This document shows, one piece after another, positions 23,161 through 35,040 of a stretch of DNA of 64,000 bases. Every line of letters starts with the position of its first letter. Position 1 is the stretch's first letter. The notes beneath the pieces are model-generated. The model was not told where the DNA came from. It was given only the letters and a program-made list of their open reading frames with translations, and made no database searches. The translations under genes were made by a program, and so were the position numbers. The stretch is from Pleurodeles waltl (lineage: Eukaryota > Chordata > Amphibia > Caudata > Salamandridae). The stretch is taken from contig NC_090445.1 in assembly GCF_031143425.1 (NCBI RefSeq), positions 1,578,060,049 through 1,578,124,048 of the forward strand, written 5' to 3'.

Positions 23161-26100
23161 GATATTTTGGTCTCTTTGGAGGTTTGAGGGCAGGAAACGT
23201 GGCATAGAGCGACTCCCTATAAAGGTCTGAGGGAGGAATATTCGGAGTAGTTTGGACTTTATGGCAATCTTACATGAGTCTCTCTGTATTTCTAGGAACA
23301 CAGAATGTGGGGTTTAGTATGACTGGTTTCCCATATCTAAGCGGGTTTTGAAGGCCTGTTTGAGTTCTTGGTGCTAGTTGTTGCCGAATTCGAAGCCAGA
23401 GAGCACTGGCGAAATGCATGGACTTGAATCGTCAATCACCAAAGTCTGACTTGTTGACACTGGATTCTGGCTCGTGTTCAGGGTAAATTATAGTCCCTCT
23501 CTCTGCTGTTCCACTGCCAGGTTGGAAACATTATCCTCACCTGGCCTGGTCTACTGAGCAGTTATTTAATGTGGCTCATGATTTGCTTCATGCAGCAGAA
23601 TGTGATTGTTTGTCTTATTCGAATAAATATAGTCCTTAAACATTGGGTATTAAAGGGATTTGTGAATTTAATCTGGTAAACACTGTGCCTCTGTTCATGT
23701 TGGACTGATGTTTCAATTAAATGACAACACAAGCTAGTTGCCAATTCCTCGAGCTGCATCATGGGATCCTAGTTTGGGTGTGATATTTACTGGTTGAGGT
23801 GCCATTGGCTTTTGCGCTAGAAATGCTGAGAATATAAAAATACGTTCATCTGAGTACCAAAGGCTAAATAGGGGTAATGTGATCATGCCCTTGGTTAACA
23901 TGTTTTTCGGTCCTTTCATTACCGGCCAGTTTTTCTTTGGGTCACCACATTTTGAAACAGGTTACCTTATTGGTAGATGTAACAGGCTTGCATTAGTAGG
24001 CCTATCTTGATCTTTCTTGCTGCCATGGGTATCTCAGGGTGGCTGTAGGCAAGCTAAACGTTTGCTTTCTCTTGAATTTTGCCAGGGAAGTGATGCCAAC
24101 TGGGCTGTGCAGCCTTCAGGGTGCGGTGCTGTTGCCCCACTCTCCTCAACATCCACCTTTCATCTAGCCTGGACTTGAACCTGTCATGAGAAAGCTGTTT
24201 GTAGCTGGTTAGCTTTACCTGCAGCATGAAGGTTGAAGAAGGCCAGTCTGACCATACGAAGGCCATTTGGACCTGAGGCTGCAGTTCTTCTTCCCTCCAA
24301 CAAAACTACTTGTTGACACTGATTCCAGATTCGGTAATTATACATTTAGAAAGGGCATTAGCTAACTCGTCACTGGTCAGATGATCTTACAACTTTGAAG
24401 GACCACACAGGAGAAAGAATAGCAAAATGGCTGTTCTAATTCTGTCTAGCACCCTCCTTTGAAAGCCTTTCCATCTGGTTGGACAACTGCATAACAACTT
24501 AGTTTTCAACAACTTCTGTATACCTATGTATGGGATAGTTGTGATATCTGTATCAACCTCACTGCAGTGAGCATTGCATAATACAAAGTAAGTCAAAGAG
24601 GATCCCTTAGTGATTCACACTAGTGTTGCTCTTAACAGTACTTTCTCACATAACACAGCATGAATGTAAACCCACAAGGGGAAAAGACTGGTTATGATAA
24701 GGTTGGAGACCAAGCACTGTGAAGCTGGCCACTAAAGGTAGTAGAGTTGATGACGACAGGTAGCAAGTTTAGCGATGAGAAACTGTGCAATTAAAAAGAG
24801 GCGGTGATATTGTTTCAGTATATAAACAGTAAGATTAGCAGAAATGGGTGTTGAGGTTAGTGGCAACAGGTGGGTAAATTGGTTTCATTGCACTGATGAA
24901 ACTGCTACCCCCAAGTGAAATGTTCACAATAACATTATTGAAACCCTTCCATAAATTGGGCTAAAGTAAAAGGATTATTTGTACGGGGCAAGAGGAAAAA
25001 ATATGACATCATTGTTGAAGACTTTGCCTTTAAAAAGAGAGAAACACCCCTTTCAAGTGTATAAGTTAGCCGACAAGACTTGCTGGCCTCTGGCAAGGTG
25101 TGCTGTTAGTTGCCTAATTCACACATTAAAAAGATTTGCAAAATGTCTCATGTCTGAGTCAAATCTAAAATGTAATGAATTTATTTAGGTGTTAATATCA
25201 ATGTGCTGCTTTTTGTTACTTCAGAGTGCTTTGAGGACTAGTGAGCCTGCAAATTCTAAGGCATAAGCAAAGAGCTATTTGCACCGACTGCCTAATCTGT
25301 CTGTTTTTTTCAATTTTACCTCTACTTTTCCTATATATTGCATTTTTAGGTGGTCAGTAATGTAGGAAATCACCCAAACGACTGACTCTAGTGTTTCCCA
25401 GCAGAACCCTCATCTATTGCTGGGAGACGTGCGACACCAGACAAGTGCCCTACAAATACAAAGCGCGAACTCATGTGTTGACACTTTAATGAAGGCCTAT
25501 TCGAAGGGGGGCATTGGCTGATAGTTTTGGGAGACACAGATCGGCTGGCCACCAGATTGGGGTCTACAAACGTTAACCCTTGTAAAATTGAAAAAGTCAG
25601 CCTTCTCCTGTGCTACCCACCTTGAGTATGTGTGGTGAAAGTGTCTGCTATAAAGCACTTTCTATCTCTTTCTCTCACTCTTACCAGTTATTTTCAATAC
25701 ATGCTTTTAAATTCTCACTAATTTCTTATGTCTCTCTCCTATTTCCCATATCTGTTTTTTTTTACTCTTGCTCCGGCTAAAAGTCTGATGTGAAGAGATA
25801 AGTCCTGGTCCCCCAAATGACTGCCATCTCCCTCCTCCTTAGACTACAGGCACAATTAGGCACAGTTCAAAGGGAACAGTCCTCTTCTGGAAAAAAAAAT
25901 CCTTGACTCAGAGAAGGGAAAAAAAGAGAGATTTGTGAAATTCGGACAGTTCAAATAAGCAGTGTGTGTCCTGCCTGAGTCGTTTCAGCAATCTGTTCCT
26001 CTTACATAAAATGTATCACATCCTTGCCAGAGTTATCTCGCAACCCACTGGACTTGTGCCGAGCACGGGACAGAATCATATTAGAAGCTGTGGCAGTCAA

Positions 26101-26483
26101 CTATGGCCCAGACAAACAACTGTGCCAAGGACATTCATTCCCCATCATATAGCCCCAACTTCTCTACAGCAACCTTCCTGTGTCTCTAGAAGTACCAATT
26201 GTTTTTAATCAGACAAATACCCTCTCTTGCATAAAAGTACTTTTGATTTACACCACTCTTTCTTACAAGGTGGTTTGTAAGCAATAAAAAGAAATTGAAC
26301 ATTAGTGGAAAAAGCCAAAAAAGCATAGGAACAAAAGCAGTGCTTCATTAGGCAATCCAGGTAAGGATGGACAGGGAAGACGGGGGAGAGGGATGTTGGT
26401 GGACAGTCCAAGAATTCAGAAGATTGTTGAAGGTGGAGAATAGAGAAGAACTAACGGAGGTGAGGCAGTGCTTATGTAACATC
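23161..26483. other. No gene recognised
   Basis: I saw no recognisable coding motif. The 25380-25700 part has a GC-richer patch but no A/B box or SINE body I can name. An A tract occurs at 25890-25898. Confidence 0.4.
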
Positions 26484-26496
26484 AGAAATGAGCAGT
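26484..26496. repeat. Target-site duplication, left copy (13 bp)
   Basis: AGAAATGAGCAGT at 26484-26496 is repeated exactly at 28408-28420, right after the poly(A) tail of the L1-like insertion. Confidence 0.9.
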
Positions 26497-27642
26497 GGTG
26501 TGCTGTATCTTAAGTCTGATATGGTCAATGTGCAGTTGGCATTCGAGTTACTGGAAGAATACTCGGATATCAGAGTCTACAAAGTGAATTCTAGCAAGAC
26601 ATAGGTTTTCTTGCTTAACGCCCTTGTTGAAGACCTCATGGCTTTTCTGCATCAACAGGCGAGCGCTCAAGGCCAAGTTACGTATCTGGGTATATTCACC
26701 ACTAGTGACTTTTCACAGCTTTATCAACTGAATTATATTGCCATGCGCATGAAGATACACAGTTTGCTCACTAGATGGTCTCTTTTACCATTGACATTGA
26801 TTTGACGGGTGGCACTGGTTAAGATGTCGGTTCTGCCACTGCTGCGGTTTTTGTTCTTAAATGTCCCAATCAAGGTTAATAATAGATATTTTCAGGAATT
26901 CTATTCTATGTTTAGGAACTTTATATGGCATAATATGGCCCCCAGAGTGAAGCTTACAGTATTGCAGCTCTCAAAGGAACAGGGCGGATTAGCTCTCCTG
27001 CACATCCTTATTTACTATCAGGCAAACAATATGGACATAGCAGCTAGATTTCTGGGTGGTGGGCCCGTGCTTTTATCAAGAAAATGGCTTGGGAACCTGC
27101 GATCAACATCCCTGCTTTTATAAAAGTTGCAAAATTACCGAAACAAAACGGTATATGGCATTACAGGAATAGTGTAGCAGACTGTCTGCCATGTACAAGA
27201 CGTACCAGATATCAGACGGCTTTTATAATTTGCAGATCTCGGAGTGCATTTTTTTTGGCCTTTCACTCTCCAGGGCAGTGGTATCTTTCTGAGCTTCACA
27301 AAGGTACAAAGAGTTGGTTGATTTGGTGGTTCGAGGAAGTCTATTAATCTGGGGGGAGGTTACATAAAGGTGTGAAAGCCTAATGGGACAATGTAAGGTG
27401 AAGTTATCTCTAGTTAGCCCACCTTCTCTCCAATTCTTGTGACTTAAATCAAGAACCACATCAGATCATGCGTTCATAAAGCAAATCCAAACTCTCTGAT
27501 ATTGGCAGCTGGTATAGATTGTTCTAGAATGTATCTAAGCAGGGTATCATTTCCAGGCATTTGATTAGAATTAGTGAGATTATTGGGTGCAGATTATCAG
27601 AGAGCGACTGGCCGATCATCTCGGAAATTGGGGACAAATCAT

Positions 27643-27716
27643 TAAGGGCCAGATGTAGCAAAGGGTTTTGCCCATTCTGTGTCTATGGGAAAATATGTTC
27701 GTACATATGGCCCTAA
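27643..27716. mobile_element. Harbinger-like mini-MITE nested in the L1
   Basis: The element at 27646-27713 (68 bp) begins GGGCCAGATGTA and ends TACATATGGCCC, a 12 bp terminal inverted repeat with one mismatch. TAA occurs directly on both sides (27643-27645 and 27714-27716), matching the 3 bp TWA duplication of PIF/Harbinger elements. Being inside the LINE, it is younger than that insertion. Confidence 0.75.
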
Positions 27717-28387
27717 GAGTGGCTATTTCAAAAGGTGACCTTACAACAACATACATACAATACAAAAAAAAATTCGCTGCCATTTCGATGGAACTGCTAA
27801 CTGGCTCCAAATATTTTTTACTTGTCCAAGTCTGAGCTACTTTTGGAGGAAGTTTTTTTCATGTACAAGAAAGGGATTGAGGGCCACAATTACCCCTGAA
27901 GCTGGACTCGTGCTATTTGGTGTATTTAAGGAGAGCCGCAAAATCCGTAAATTGGGTAAATGCTATGTTATAATTGCTCTAACATTGACTTGATCACTAA
28001 TCCTGCAAAACTGGAGGACTAGCTGGGTTTCCACATTGCAAGGGTGGAGTGAGAAAATGACTAGGATACGCAGTTTTGAAGGCACCTATGCTAAACGTGT
28101 GGGGAGTGGTAAAAGATTTGTGGCTATTTGGTCCTATCTCGTGCCTCAAGATTGTAGGTCAAATTAAGTTTGAGGCCGTAATACATCCCAGGGAGACCTC
28201 CTGCATTTGGGATTAGTCCATGGCAACTGTTTGTACTAGGGATATTGCATCCTCCAGTCTGAATCCACTCATGGGCATTGTTGCTGCTTATTAATTACAT
28301 CTTAGCAAAATATTATACCATATTTTATCTACTATTGGACATGGCATATAGGAATTTTGCATTATGTATTTTGTATGAGCTCCAACT

Positions 28388-28407
28388 AAAAAAAAAAAAA
28401 AAAAAAA
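28388..28407 (+). repeat. Poly(A) tail of the L1-like insertion
   Basis: About 20 A bases end the LINE copy and lead directly into the right target-site duplication. Confidence 0.9.
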
Positions 28408-28420
28408 AGAAATGAGCAGT
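28408..28420. repeat. Target-site duplication, right copy (13 bp)
   Basis: Exact match to 26484-26496; its first A merges with the poly(A) tail. Confidence 0.9.
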
Positions 28421-29014
28421 TGAGGTGCGGTGATGGTGATCCATTTGAAGGAGCAAACAGAGCATGTTTGTATTACAGGATTCATTAAAATGCGGAGTTG
28501 TGGGACCTCACAGGTTCAACCACTTCTCTGTATCATAATCGGAGAGTGTTGATTCGGAGTTAGTTCTAGAATTGCTATTCATTAATCTTGTTCTTTTTCA
28601 AGATTGAAATAATTTATTTATGCCCAGTTCATTTTATTGGGAACGTGGATGTATCAAAATGTCCCTCTTTTTCACAGTTGTGGTACTAGAAAATGTTATG
28701 TGAAAAGTAGCGCAAAATCTTGGCATCCAGCGGGCACTTCAGCTTCAGTTACTTCGGTGCATGTGCTAAGAGTGTTTTTCATTTATTTTCCATGCGATGT
28801 GGTGTTCTGAAAAATCGCTCAACTGTAGACCAAGGAGGTCCCCCACTTAATTGATAATGCATTTCCTTCAGGGCCAGGTGATGAGCATACCATATTCCTT
28901 CTGCCACTATTTTAGGGTAGGTGGTCTGCTCCTCCATACAGACCGATGCACCTGGATTTCTTATATTCCGCCACTACACAAAAGATACCATGACTTGGCT
29001 CATAAATGAATTAG
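28421..29014. other. No gene recognised
   Basis: Unique-looking sequence with no motif or repeat end. Confidence 0.45.
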
Positions 29015-29110
29015 TAATTAGTGATGGACACTGAGGCACAGAGATAGTTATTTTCACCGAATCACACATTGGGTTTGAGTAGGGAAGTGTGGTTTAAATC
29101 TCAGGTTCTT
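29015..29110 (-). mobile_element. CORE-SINE / MIR-like fragment
   Basis: On the minus strand TCTCTGTGCCTCAGTGTCC at about 29025-29043 is nearly identical to the conserved core of MIR-type CORE-SINEs. It is preceded, as in MIR, by a TGTGTGA...TAACT stretch. Further upstream GATTTAAACC near 29092-29101 sits where the Pol III B box would be, but is eroded. The family comparison is from memory. Confidence 0.45.
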
Positions 29111-29633
29111 GGGCCCTCGGGCAGCAGCGCAATTAGTAGACGCATCTTCTAATTAATATGAAAGTGTTTAGCTCGGCACAAAGCCTGCAGAGCGGTGGAT
29201 ATGGCAGATAGTCGGTCTACGACTTGATAGGATCCGGTTGTAAGAGGAAGGCAAGCCAGTTCTTCGGTGCGACCCGAGCCTTCTCCAGTAGGGGTTAACA
29301 GTGAGTAACTGCGGGCTAACTGCAGGCTGAGAAATTAGATTGTGTTGCCTAGAGACGGCAGCACTTTTTGATACCAGACTGGGAAGAAAAAGCAGGGAGG
29401 GAGAGGCAGACACATGCTGGATGGGTAGGGCGAGAGGGGGAGTGTACGAGGGGTGTGAAAAGACAACGGAGCAGCAACCGGGTCAGACTGGGACACAGAG
29501 TAGACCGTAGCACATAATATCTGATTATATTTCTCAATGCTTGCCTGGGGCGTATGTGGGGCCGCGGGGAGCATCTTCGGAAAAGCCAGTACCAAGTGGC
29601 GCATTTTTAAGCACCTTTGGTCGGTGACTGTGC
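29111..29633. other. No gene recognised
   Basis: A GC-richer stretch with overlapping minus-strand frames of up to 100 codons but no family signature. Confidence 0.45.
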
Positions 29634-29876
29634 ACAAAACTGGTGAGGTTCACAGATGATTACACGCGCTATTTGTGGGTTATTCCTCGTGCAATGCATG
29701 GTAAAAGGTTTGGCAAATGGTGCAGTTGTTTTACAGTATTAGGTGAGTTAGCTAAAACTGGATTGGATTTGACAAAAAGTTGTGCTATATGTTGTTCCAG
29801 ATGGAATTCTTCGGTCTATTTTTGGGGATTTGTGGATTTCATGTCATACTGTGGCTTGTTCATCACAGGATAGAAT
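29634..29876 (+). pseudogene. Copia-like integrase core fragment (tentative)
   Basis: An open frame of about 80 codons contains FTDDYTRYLWVIP, which matches the first catalytic-aspartate strand of Ty1/Copia integrases (FxDDYSRxxWVYxLK in the family). The spacing after it also fits: GKRFGKWCSCF where the family has the K.FEKF..F helix, then ELAKTGLDL, then FVDFMSYCGLFITG where the family has F..F....GI.H. The second catalytic aspartate region (RSDNGGEF) is not preserved; SRWNSS stands there. The frame ends in a stop at 29874. Vertebrate Copia elements are scarce, which makes this worth testing. It could be a chance match. Confidence 0.35.
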
Positions 29877-30009
29877 ATACAATGTAAAGGCACATCTATT
29901 GGTGGCGTTATTTGGTTTTTTTCCCCCTCCAATAGCGCATTATTAATTATTCTGCTGATCACTTTGGCTCCGTTATCTTTCACCTTGTTAATTGTAACGT
30001 GTTCCGTTA

Positions 30010-30260
30010 CCTGTGTGGCAGAGTTAATGCGATATAAGTACCTTTAATAATTAAATAAAAATTACTAAACCTCAAAAATCGGTGCACGTCGTTCTCCTTT
30101 ACAGGGTGCCACCCTAGTACATAAATGCCCCCGTCTGCAAAACTGTCTCCAAATAGAAGCTCTGTGGGATACAACTTGGCACATCTCATCAGTGGACTAT
30201 AACAATTGTCGATTTCAGTGTATACTTTCCCCGCTGATATTAGGACATTATTGTACCATG
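30010..30260 (-). pseudogene. Decayed Gypsy reverse transcriptase fragment
   Basis: A minus-strand open frame (30357 to 30007) shows WYNNVLISAG near 30255-30226, where Gypsy RT has Y.DD.LI.S, so both catalytic aspartates are replaced. Near 30040-30120 VLGWHPVKENDVHRFLRFSNFY matches the highly conserved connection segment with the RFLGF.NFYR motif, followed by IKGTYIALTLP where the family has F..IA.PL. The region between is about 20-30 residues shorter than usual. It lies back-to-back with the plus-strand LINE starting near 30338 and is on the opposite strand to the Copia-like fragment, so it is a separate element. Confidence 0.55.
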
Positions 30261-30337
30261 CTGCACACAAAATATTAGCAGTAGCTATCTCCAAAGTTTT
30301 TGGGACAGATTCTCCCACACCTCTGAAGTACCATGGA

Positions 30338-32480
30338 CCCGACCACACATTGTGCACTTCAACATCGACCTACTGCATAGCACCTCAATGGGACCTCCCA
30401 TCCTCCCCTGCAGCAACTGGGGAAAAGTCATAGAGACCCCCGGACCACCGCCCTCATGAACACCAGACCCAACTCGGCAGACACCCTCGAAACTCAGTGT
30501 ACAGAATCTCTCCAACTGGCTTTTTTATGCTGCCGACACTGTAGCCCAACTGAAAAGCACCACCAGCAAGAAGCCCACCAAGCAAGCAACTTGGTTCACC
30601 CCTGAACTCCGGACACTCAAATAACACGTTAGGAAATTAGAGAGACACTGGGGCTCCAAAAAGACCCCCACCAACCTCAACGCCTTCAGGTCTGCCCTCA
30701 ATGGATAATACCATCGTCTCAGGGAAACCAGGTAAGAAGCACTCACCACCCGCATTGAGGCCACCACCAACCACGCAAGAAAACTCTTCAGCATCGTCAG
30801 AGAATTATCCTGCCCCTCCGTCACGACTAATGCAATCCACCACTCCCAAACCCTCTTTGGCAAACTGTCGGACTACTTCAACCACAAGATCTCTGACATC
30901 TACAGCAACTTCGAGACCCAACCCACTAATCTCATCCTCCCGCACCCAATACCACACCACCCACTCCCTAATTTGACCAGCTCTCACAGAAATCCTCAAA
31001 ACCTCCATCACCACAGTCACCTTCCCCAATGCCTGGAAACATGCCGTGGTCAAACCACTACTGGGAAACCCTCAGCCAGCCCCAATGAACTCAATAATTA
31101 CTCTGATCTCCCTTCTCCCGTTCCCCGCCAAAGTCTTGGAAAAAGCAATTAACTGCCAACTCACAGACTACCTCGAACGCAACAACCTACTCGACCCATC
31201 CCAGTCTGGCTTCCAGCCCAATCACAGCACAGAGACTGCTCTGATCGCAGCAACTGACAACATCAGACGCCTTCTCGACCTCAGGAGAACAGCAGCACTT
31301 ATCCTCCTCTTCCTATCTGCAGCCTTTGACACTGTCCCCCATCACACTTTGGTCATGAGACTCCACTCCATCGGAATCCAAGACAAAGCTCTCACCTGGA
31401 TCTCCTCCTTCCTCTCTGGCCGAAAACAGAGTATCCTCCTCCCACCCTTCGTCTCTGCCCTCAAATACATCATCTGTGGACTCCCCCAGGGCTCCTCCCT
31501 CAGCCCGCCCTCTTCAACCCCTAAATGACACCTCTAGCTGAAATCACCTGCACCCACGGTCTCATCATCATCTCATATGCCGAGGATACCCAGCGCATTC
31601 GCTCCCTCACAGACAACGCCACTACCACATAAACCATCTTCCAAAACACCATGATGGACATCACCACTTGGATGAGAGACAACTGCCTGAAGCTAAACTC
31701 AGACAAAACTGAGATCCTCATCTTCGGAAACAAACCATCCCCTTGAGATGCCACATGGTGGCCATCCACCCTTGTTTCCCCTTCTGCACCCTCCAGCCAC
31801 ACACGCAACTTCAGGATCATCTTAGACACCTGCCTGACCATGAAGCAACACATTAACACTATCTCCTCAGCCTGCTTCAACATCCTATGCATTCTTTGCA
31901 ATATTTTCTGCTGGATACCCATCTCCACCAGCAAGACAGTCACCCAGGCCTTCATCTCCAGCCTTCTCGACTACAGCAATGAACTCTATGCCGGAGCCAC
32001 CAAGCAGCTCCTGAATCGCCTCCAGGTCAGCCAGAATGCCACAGCAACACTCATCCTCGACCTCCCCAGAAGGGCCAGCATCATCCCCCACCTCTGGGCC
32101 ATCCACTGGTTCCCCATGCAGCAAAGATGCCTCTTCAAGCTCCTCACACATGCATTTAATGCCCTATATGACCCCAGACCCGTCTACATCAACAATCACC
32201 TCACATTCCACTAACCAACCAGTGATCTGCGCTCAAGCACCCTCGCCCTGGTTCACGTCCCCCGCTTTGCCGCAAATACTTCGGAGGACACTCCTTCTCC
32301 CCCCAAAGCCTGGAACAACATCCCCCTCCAACTCCGCACGTCCCCCTCCCAGTTGGACTTCAGAAAACAACTCAAGACCTGGCTCTTCAACAACCGCCAG
32401 CCGGGCAGGACCTGAAGCACCAAACGAGTACCTGGATCCCCCTTCCCCCCAGGGTGACAAGCGGTCACTGACAGGGTGAG
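30338..32480 (+). pseudogene. L2/CR1-like LINE ORF2 (endonuclease end, RT, C-terminus), broken
   Basis: The copy runs in order through most of an L2-type ORF2. A possible endonuclease end with HIVHFNID is near 30340, then the linker with WFTPELRTLK at 30592-30621 and RKLERHWGSKK. Near 31046-31500 come KVLEKAINCQL, DPSQSGFQPNHSTETALI, LSAAFDTVPHHTLVMRLHS, WISSFLSGR and GLPQGSSLSP. A frameshift near 31505 moves to SYAEDTQ at about 31575, the YADD box with one catalytic Asp changed to Glu. Then WMRDNCLKLNSDKTEILIFG near 31670-31730, SSLLDYSNELYAG, LDLPRRASIIPHLWAIHW and FKLLTHAFNALY to 32170. TWLFNN lies near 32380-32397. At least three frames and several stops are used, so it is inactive. The C/A-rich composition differs from its AT-rich surroundings. 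Target-site duplications were not found. Confidence 0.88.
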
Positions 32481-34974
32481 AGTGAGTTTCAGGACCCGTC
32501 TAGTGATCTGGAGGGGGACAACAAGCTTGCCCCTATAGAAGACAGCTTACTAAGCACTGGTGGCCCTGTGCCATGATTTGTAGCCTAACCTGACCTTTTT
32601 ATTTGAGTCAGTGAGAAATTTCTACTTTTATGAGCACCCCAGAAACTACTGCAGGCATCATGTGTACGTATTGCATTCATGTACCGTGAACATGTGATAC
32701 ATATATGGTAGTAAGACTGTCAGTGTGTGTGTGAGAGAGAGAATCTGAGGACTGAAGCCAGTGGGATCCATTTTGGATGCCTCTATTTTCACATCGCACA
32801 AGATGAAGGCTGAGGATTGCTTCCCCAGAGAGTTGAAATGTATTGCCTGCATTCCTGTGGCTGAAAGGTGGAGGTGCAGATACTGCAGTGAGTAGTGGAG
32901 AAAGGGTCACCTATAGAAATTTCGTGGAAACTTTGTGTGCCAGGCCTGCTGGTTAGCATAGTAGGGTGACGCATGGCACTACAGTTCCTGTTGTATGAGG
33001 TGAAGGTGTTTCTAGGTCAGACGAGCCCTTTTATCTGTCATTGATTAATTGTTCAGGATGGCTAATGCTATCCAGGTGAAGCAACCTTACACTTCTTTGT
33101 GCCCATGTTTGGAGGTAGCACTAATGTTACCTTCACTTTACTCAAAAGCTGTGTCTGGAGAGCCATATGAAAAGGACATCTGAAAAAGAATCACCCAAAA
33201 CTGCTTCTAGAGTTTGAGACCATAGAGGTACAACCCTTGTGTGGAAAATGGTATAAAATTGTGACCCAAACTACCCCATTTACTTTCACTTCCAAGTTCT
33301 TCATGACTAAGAAAGGTAGTGCTCCACAGAGTGCTCTAAGAAGTATTACCAAGGATTAGGTATTCCTGATAGCCAGATTCCCAAAAATGAGGGGACCTTG
33401 CCTGAAGTCTGCATTTTGTGCTGGAGGGATTGAGGGTCTTTCTAGTTCCTACAAGTTTGCTTGCTGAGAGAGGGGAGGACTCTGCTTTTCACTGCAGAAA
33501 GAGAGACCATACAAGGAGAGATCAACGTGTTTCTGGCATGGGAAAACCCAACTAAAGCACACTCTCTGAGTGAGTAAGTCAGGCATTACCTGTGCTGCCA
33601 GTGGGTCCACAGGACCCTCTCCCTGTTTCTTATTGAGAACTGCACCCAAATGACTACTGAAGCACCAGCATCCATGTGCCTCGACAACTGTTATTCCTTG
33701 CTACTGATGCTTATGGGGCGGGAAGCTGTAATGCTGCTAAGTATGCGCCAATTGGCCTTAGAAGGCTGTTACTGCTGGGAGAACATGAGGTGGACGAATG
33801 GGAACAGTAGAGGGTTGCAATTGCCTTGCCAAAAGATCTGCAGGCATCATCCCAAAAGAGGGGTACAAATGCTAAAGACACTCTGAATCTCAATGCCAAA
33901 GCCTGCTGCGCTGCAGTCATGTGTTCCATTGGGAGGCCTGCACCTGACCTCCTGTTCAACCCCTAAAGAAACTGCAAGTAAGTATTGTGGGTCTCTTCCT
34001 GGGGTCTGAACAGATAAACTGCAAATAATGACTTCAGGCTGATTCACGGGTAAGATCAAAGTGACTAACTGCACATTTAAAGATGTGGGGAACTTTATCT
34101 GCCACTGAGCCTAATTCAAATTCCTGCCAAAGACTGCTATGGAACTGTAATGAATAGGACCATATGTGTGTGAATAGAACACTAGGTAGAGGAAGGGAGT
34201 AGTGTCCATGGCAGTAGGAAAATCATGATTCAGAGTAATACCGTGCATATGCATATTGGATTTTGTAGTGTTTAGTTGTTCTATCTGATTAAGATTTCTC
34301 TTGTTTACAAATGACAAGCACTGGGCTGGACATTGAGTTATTGTGTCTGTTGGTTGAACGCAGAGTTTTAAACTGATATGTCCCCACACTACCTCCAGAA
34401 GAAGCCTAGGACTGCTGACCTTTGCTATCCTGAGATTCAATTGCAGAAAGGGGTTATTTGGCCTAATTTTCAGAGCCATGGTAAGATGGATCCCTGAACA
34501 CCAGTGGCTTCCATGGAGCAATTTCCTGGCAGTGCTCAATCAAATATACATTACTCATTTTTACATTGAGCACTGTTGTTCACTTGACATGTTTACATAA
34601 TGCTGAAGAATTAAGCACTTTTCAACAGTTAACATTGCTAAAACACTACACATCCCAACCTGTTTCCTTATTTTTTGAATAATGTATATGTAAACAGGCC
34701 GACAGACTGGAATCCAATACGGAAACAGGATCACAATTGGAACTCACGGTCATTGAGACAGACACATAGGGGCACACAGCCAAACATGACATTAGAATCC
34801 AAAAAAGCGCACATTGACCAGTGGAGCTGATGCTACACATCAGCTTTGTGGCTCACCTACTCCAAGTCATGCCTCCTCCTCTGCTGAATGCTGCTGGCTG
34901 GCAGAAGTTCACTTTTGACTCAATTTTTCAGGGCTGCAGGGGAAGGCACTGGAATTATGGAAGAACAAGAAGCA
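32481..34974. other. No gene recognised; (GT)n/(GA)n at 32721-32743
   Basis: A compound (GT)(GA) microsatellite lies at 32721-32743. The longest frame (142 codons, minus, 34111-34539) shows no family motif and is probably chance. No transposon ends were seen. Confidence 0.45.
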
Positions 34975-35040
34975 GATCTAGGGTGACCAGATTTCCAAAT
35001 TCGAAAACCAGAGCATCTGGGAGGGACATGTGGTTGACAT
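34975..35040. mobile_element. Possible hAT-like element end
   Basis: CTAGGGTGACCAGATTTCC at about 34979 resembles the GGGTGACCAGA end of a widespread hAT-type MITE (from memory). The opposite end is not seen nearby, so this is weak. Confidence 0.25.

Larger units (their letters stand above)
26497..28407 (+). mobile_element. 5'-truncated L1/Tx1-like LINE insertion
   Basis: The insertion begins just after the point where an L1-type reverse transcriptase would have its FADD motif, and runs to a poly(A) tail at 28388-28407. Plus-strand frames show LLEEYSDI and KVNSSKT near 26545-26600, then YLGI at 26683, the LTRW...LPL segment and VALVKMSVLPLLRFLF near 26810-26860. FRNFIWH follows near 26915, then LSKEQGG and YYQA. 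Near 27815-27860 IFFTCPSLSYFWRKFF matches the C-terminal CP...FW motif. A stop at 26803-26805 and several frameshifts kill the frame. Exact 13 bp duplications flank it. A small MITE is nested at 27646-27713. The 5' truncation within the catalytic site means it was dead on arrival. Confidence 0.9.

Noticed and set aside
25380..25700. Possible tRNA-derived SINE
   Set aside because: No convincing A and B boxes or terminal tail could be found.
34111..34539. 142-codon minus frame
   Set aside because: No recognisable domain. In a 64 kb AT-balanced window a frame of this size can occur by chance.
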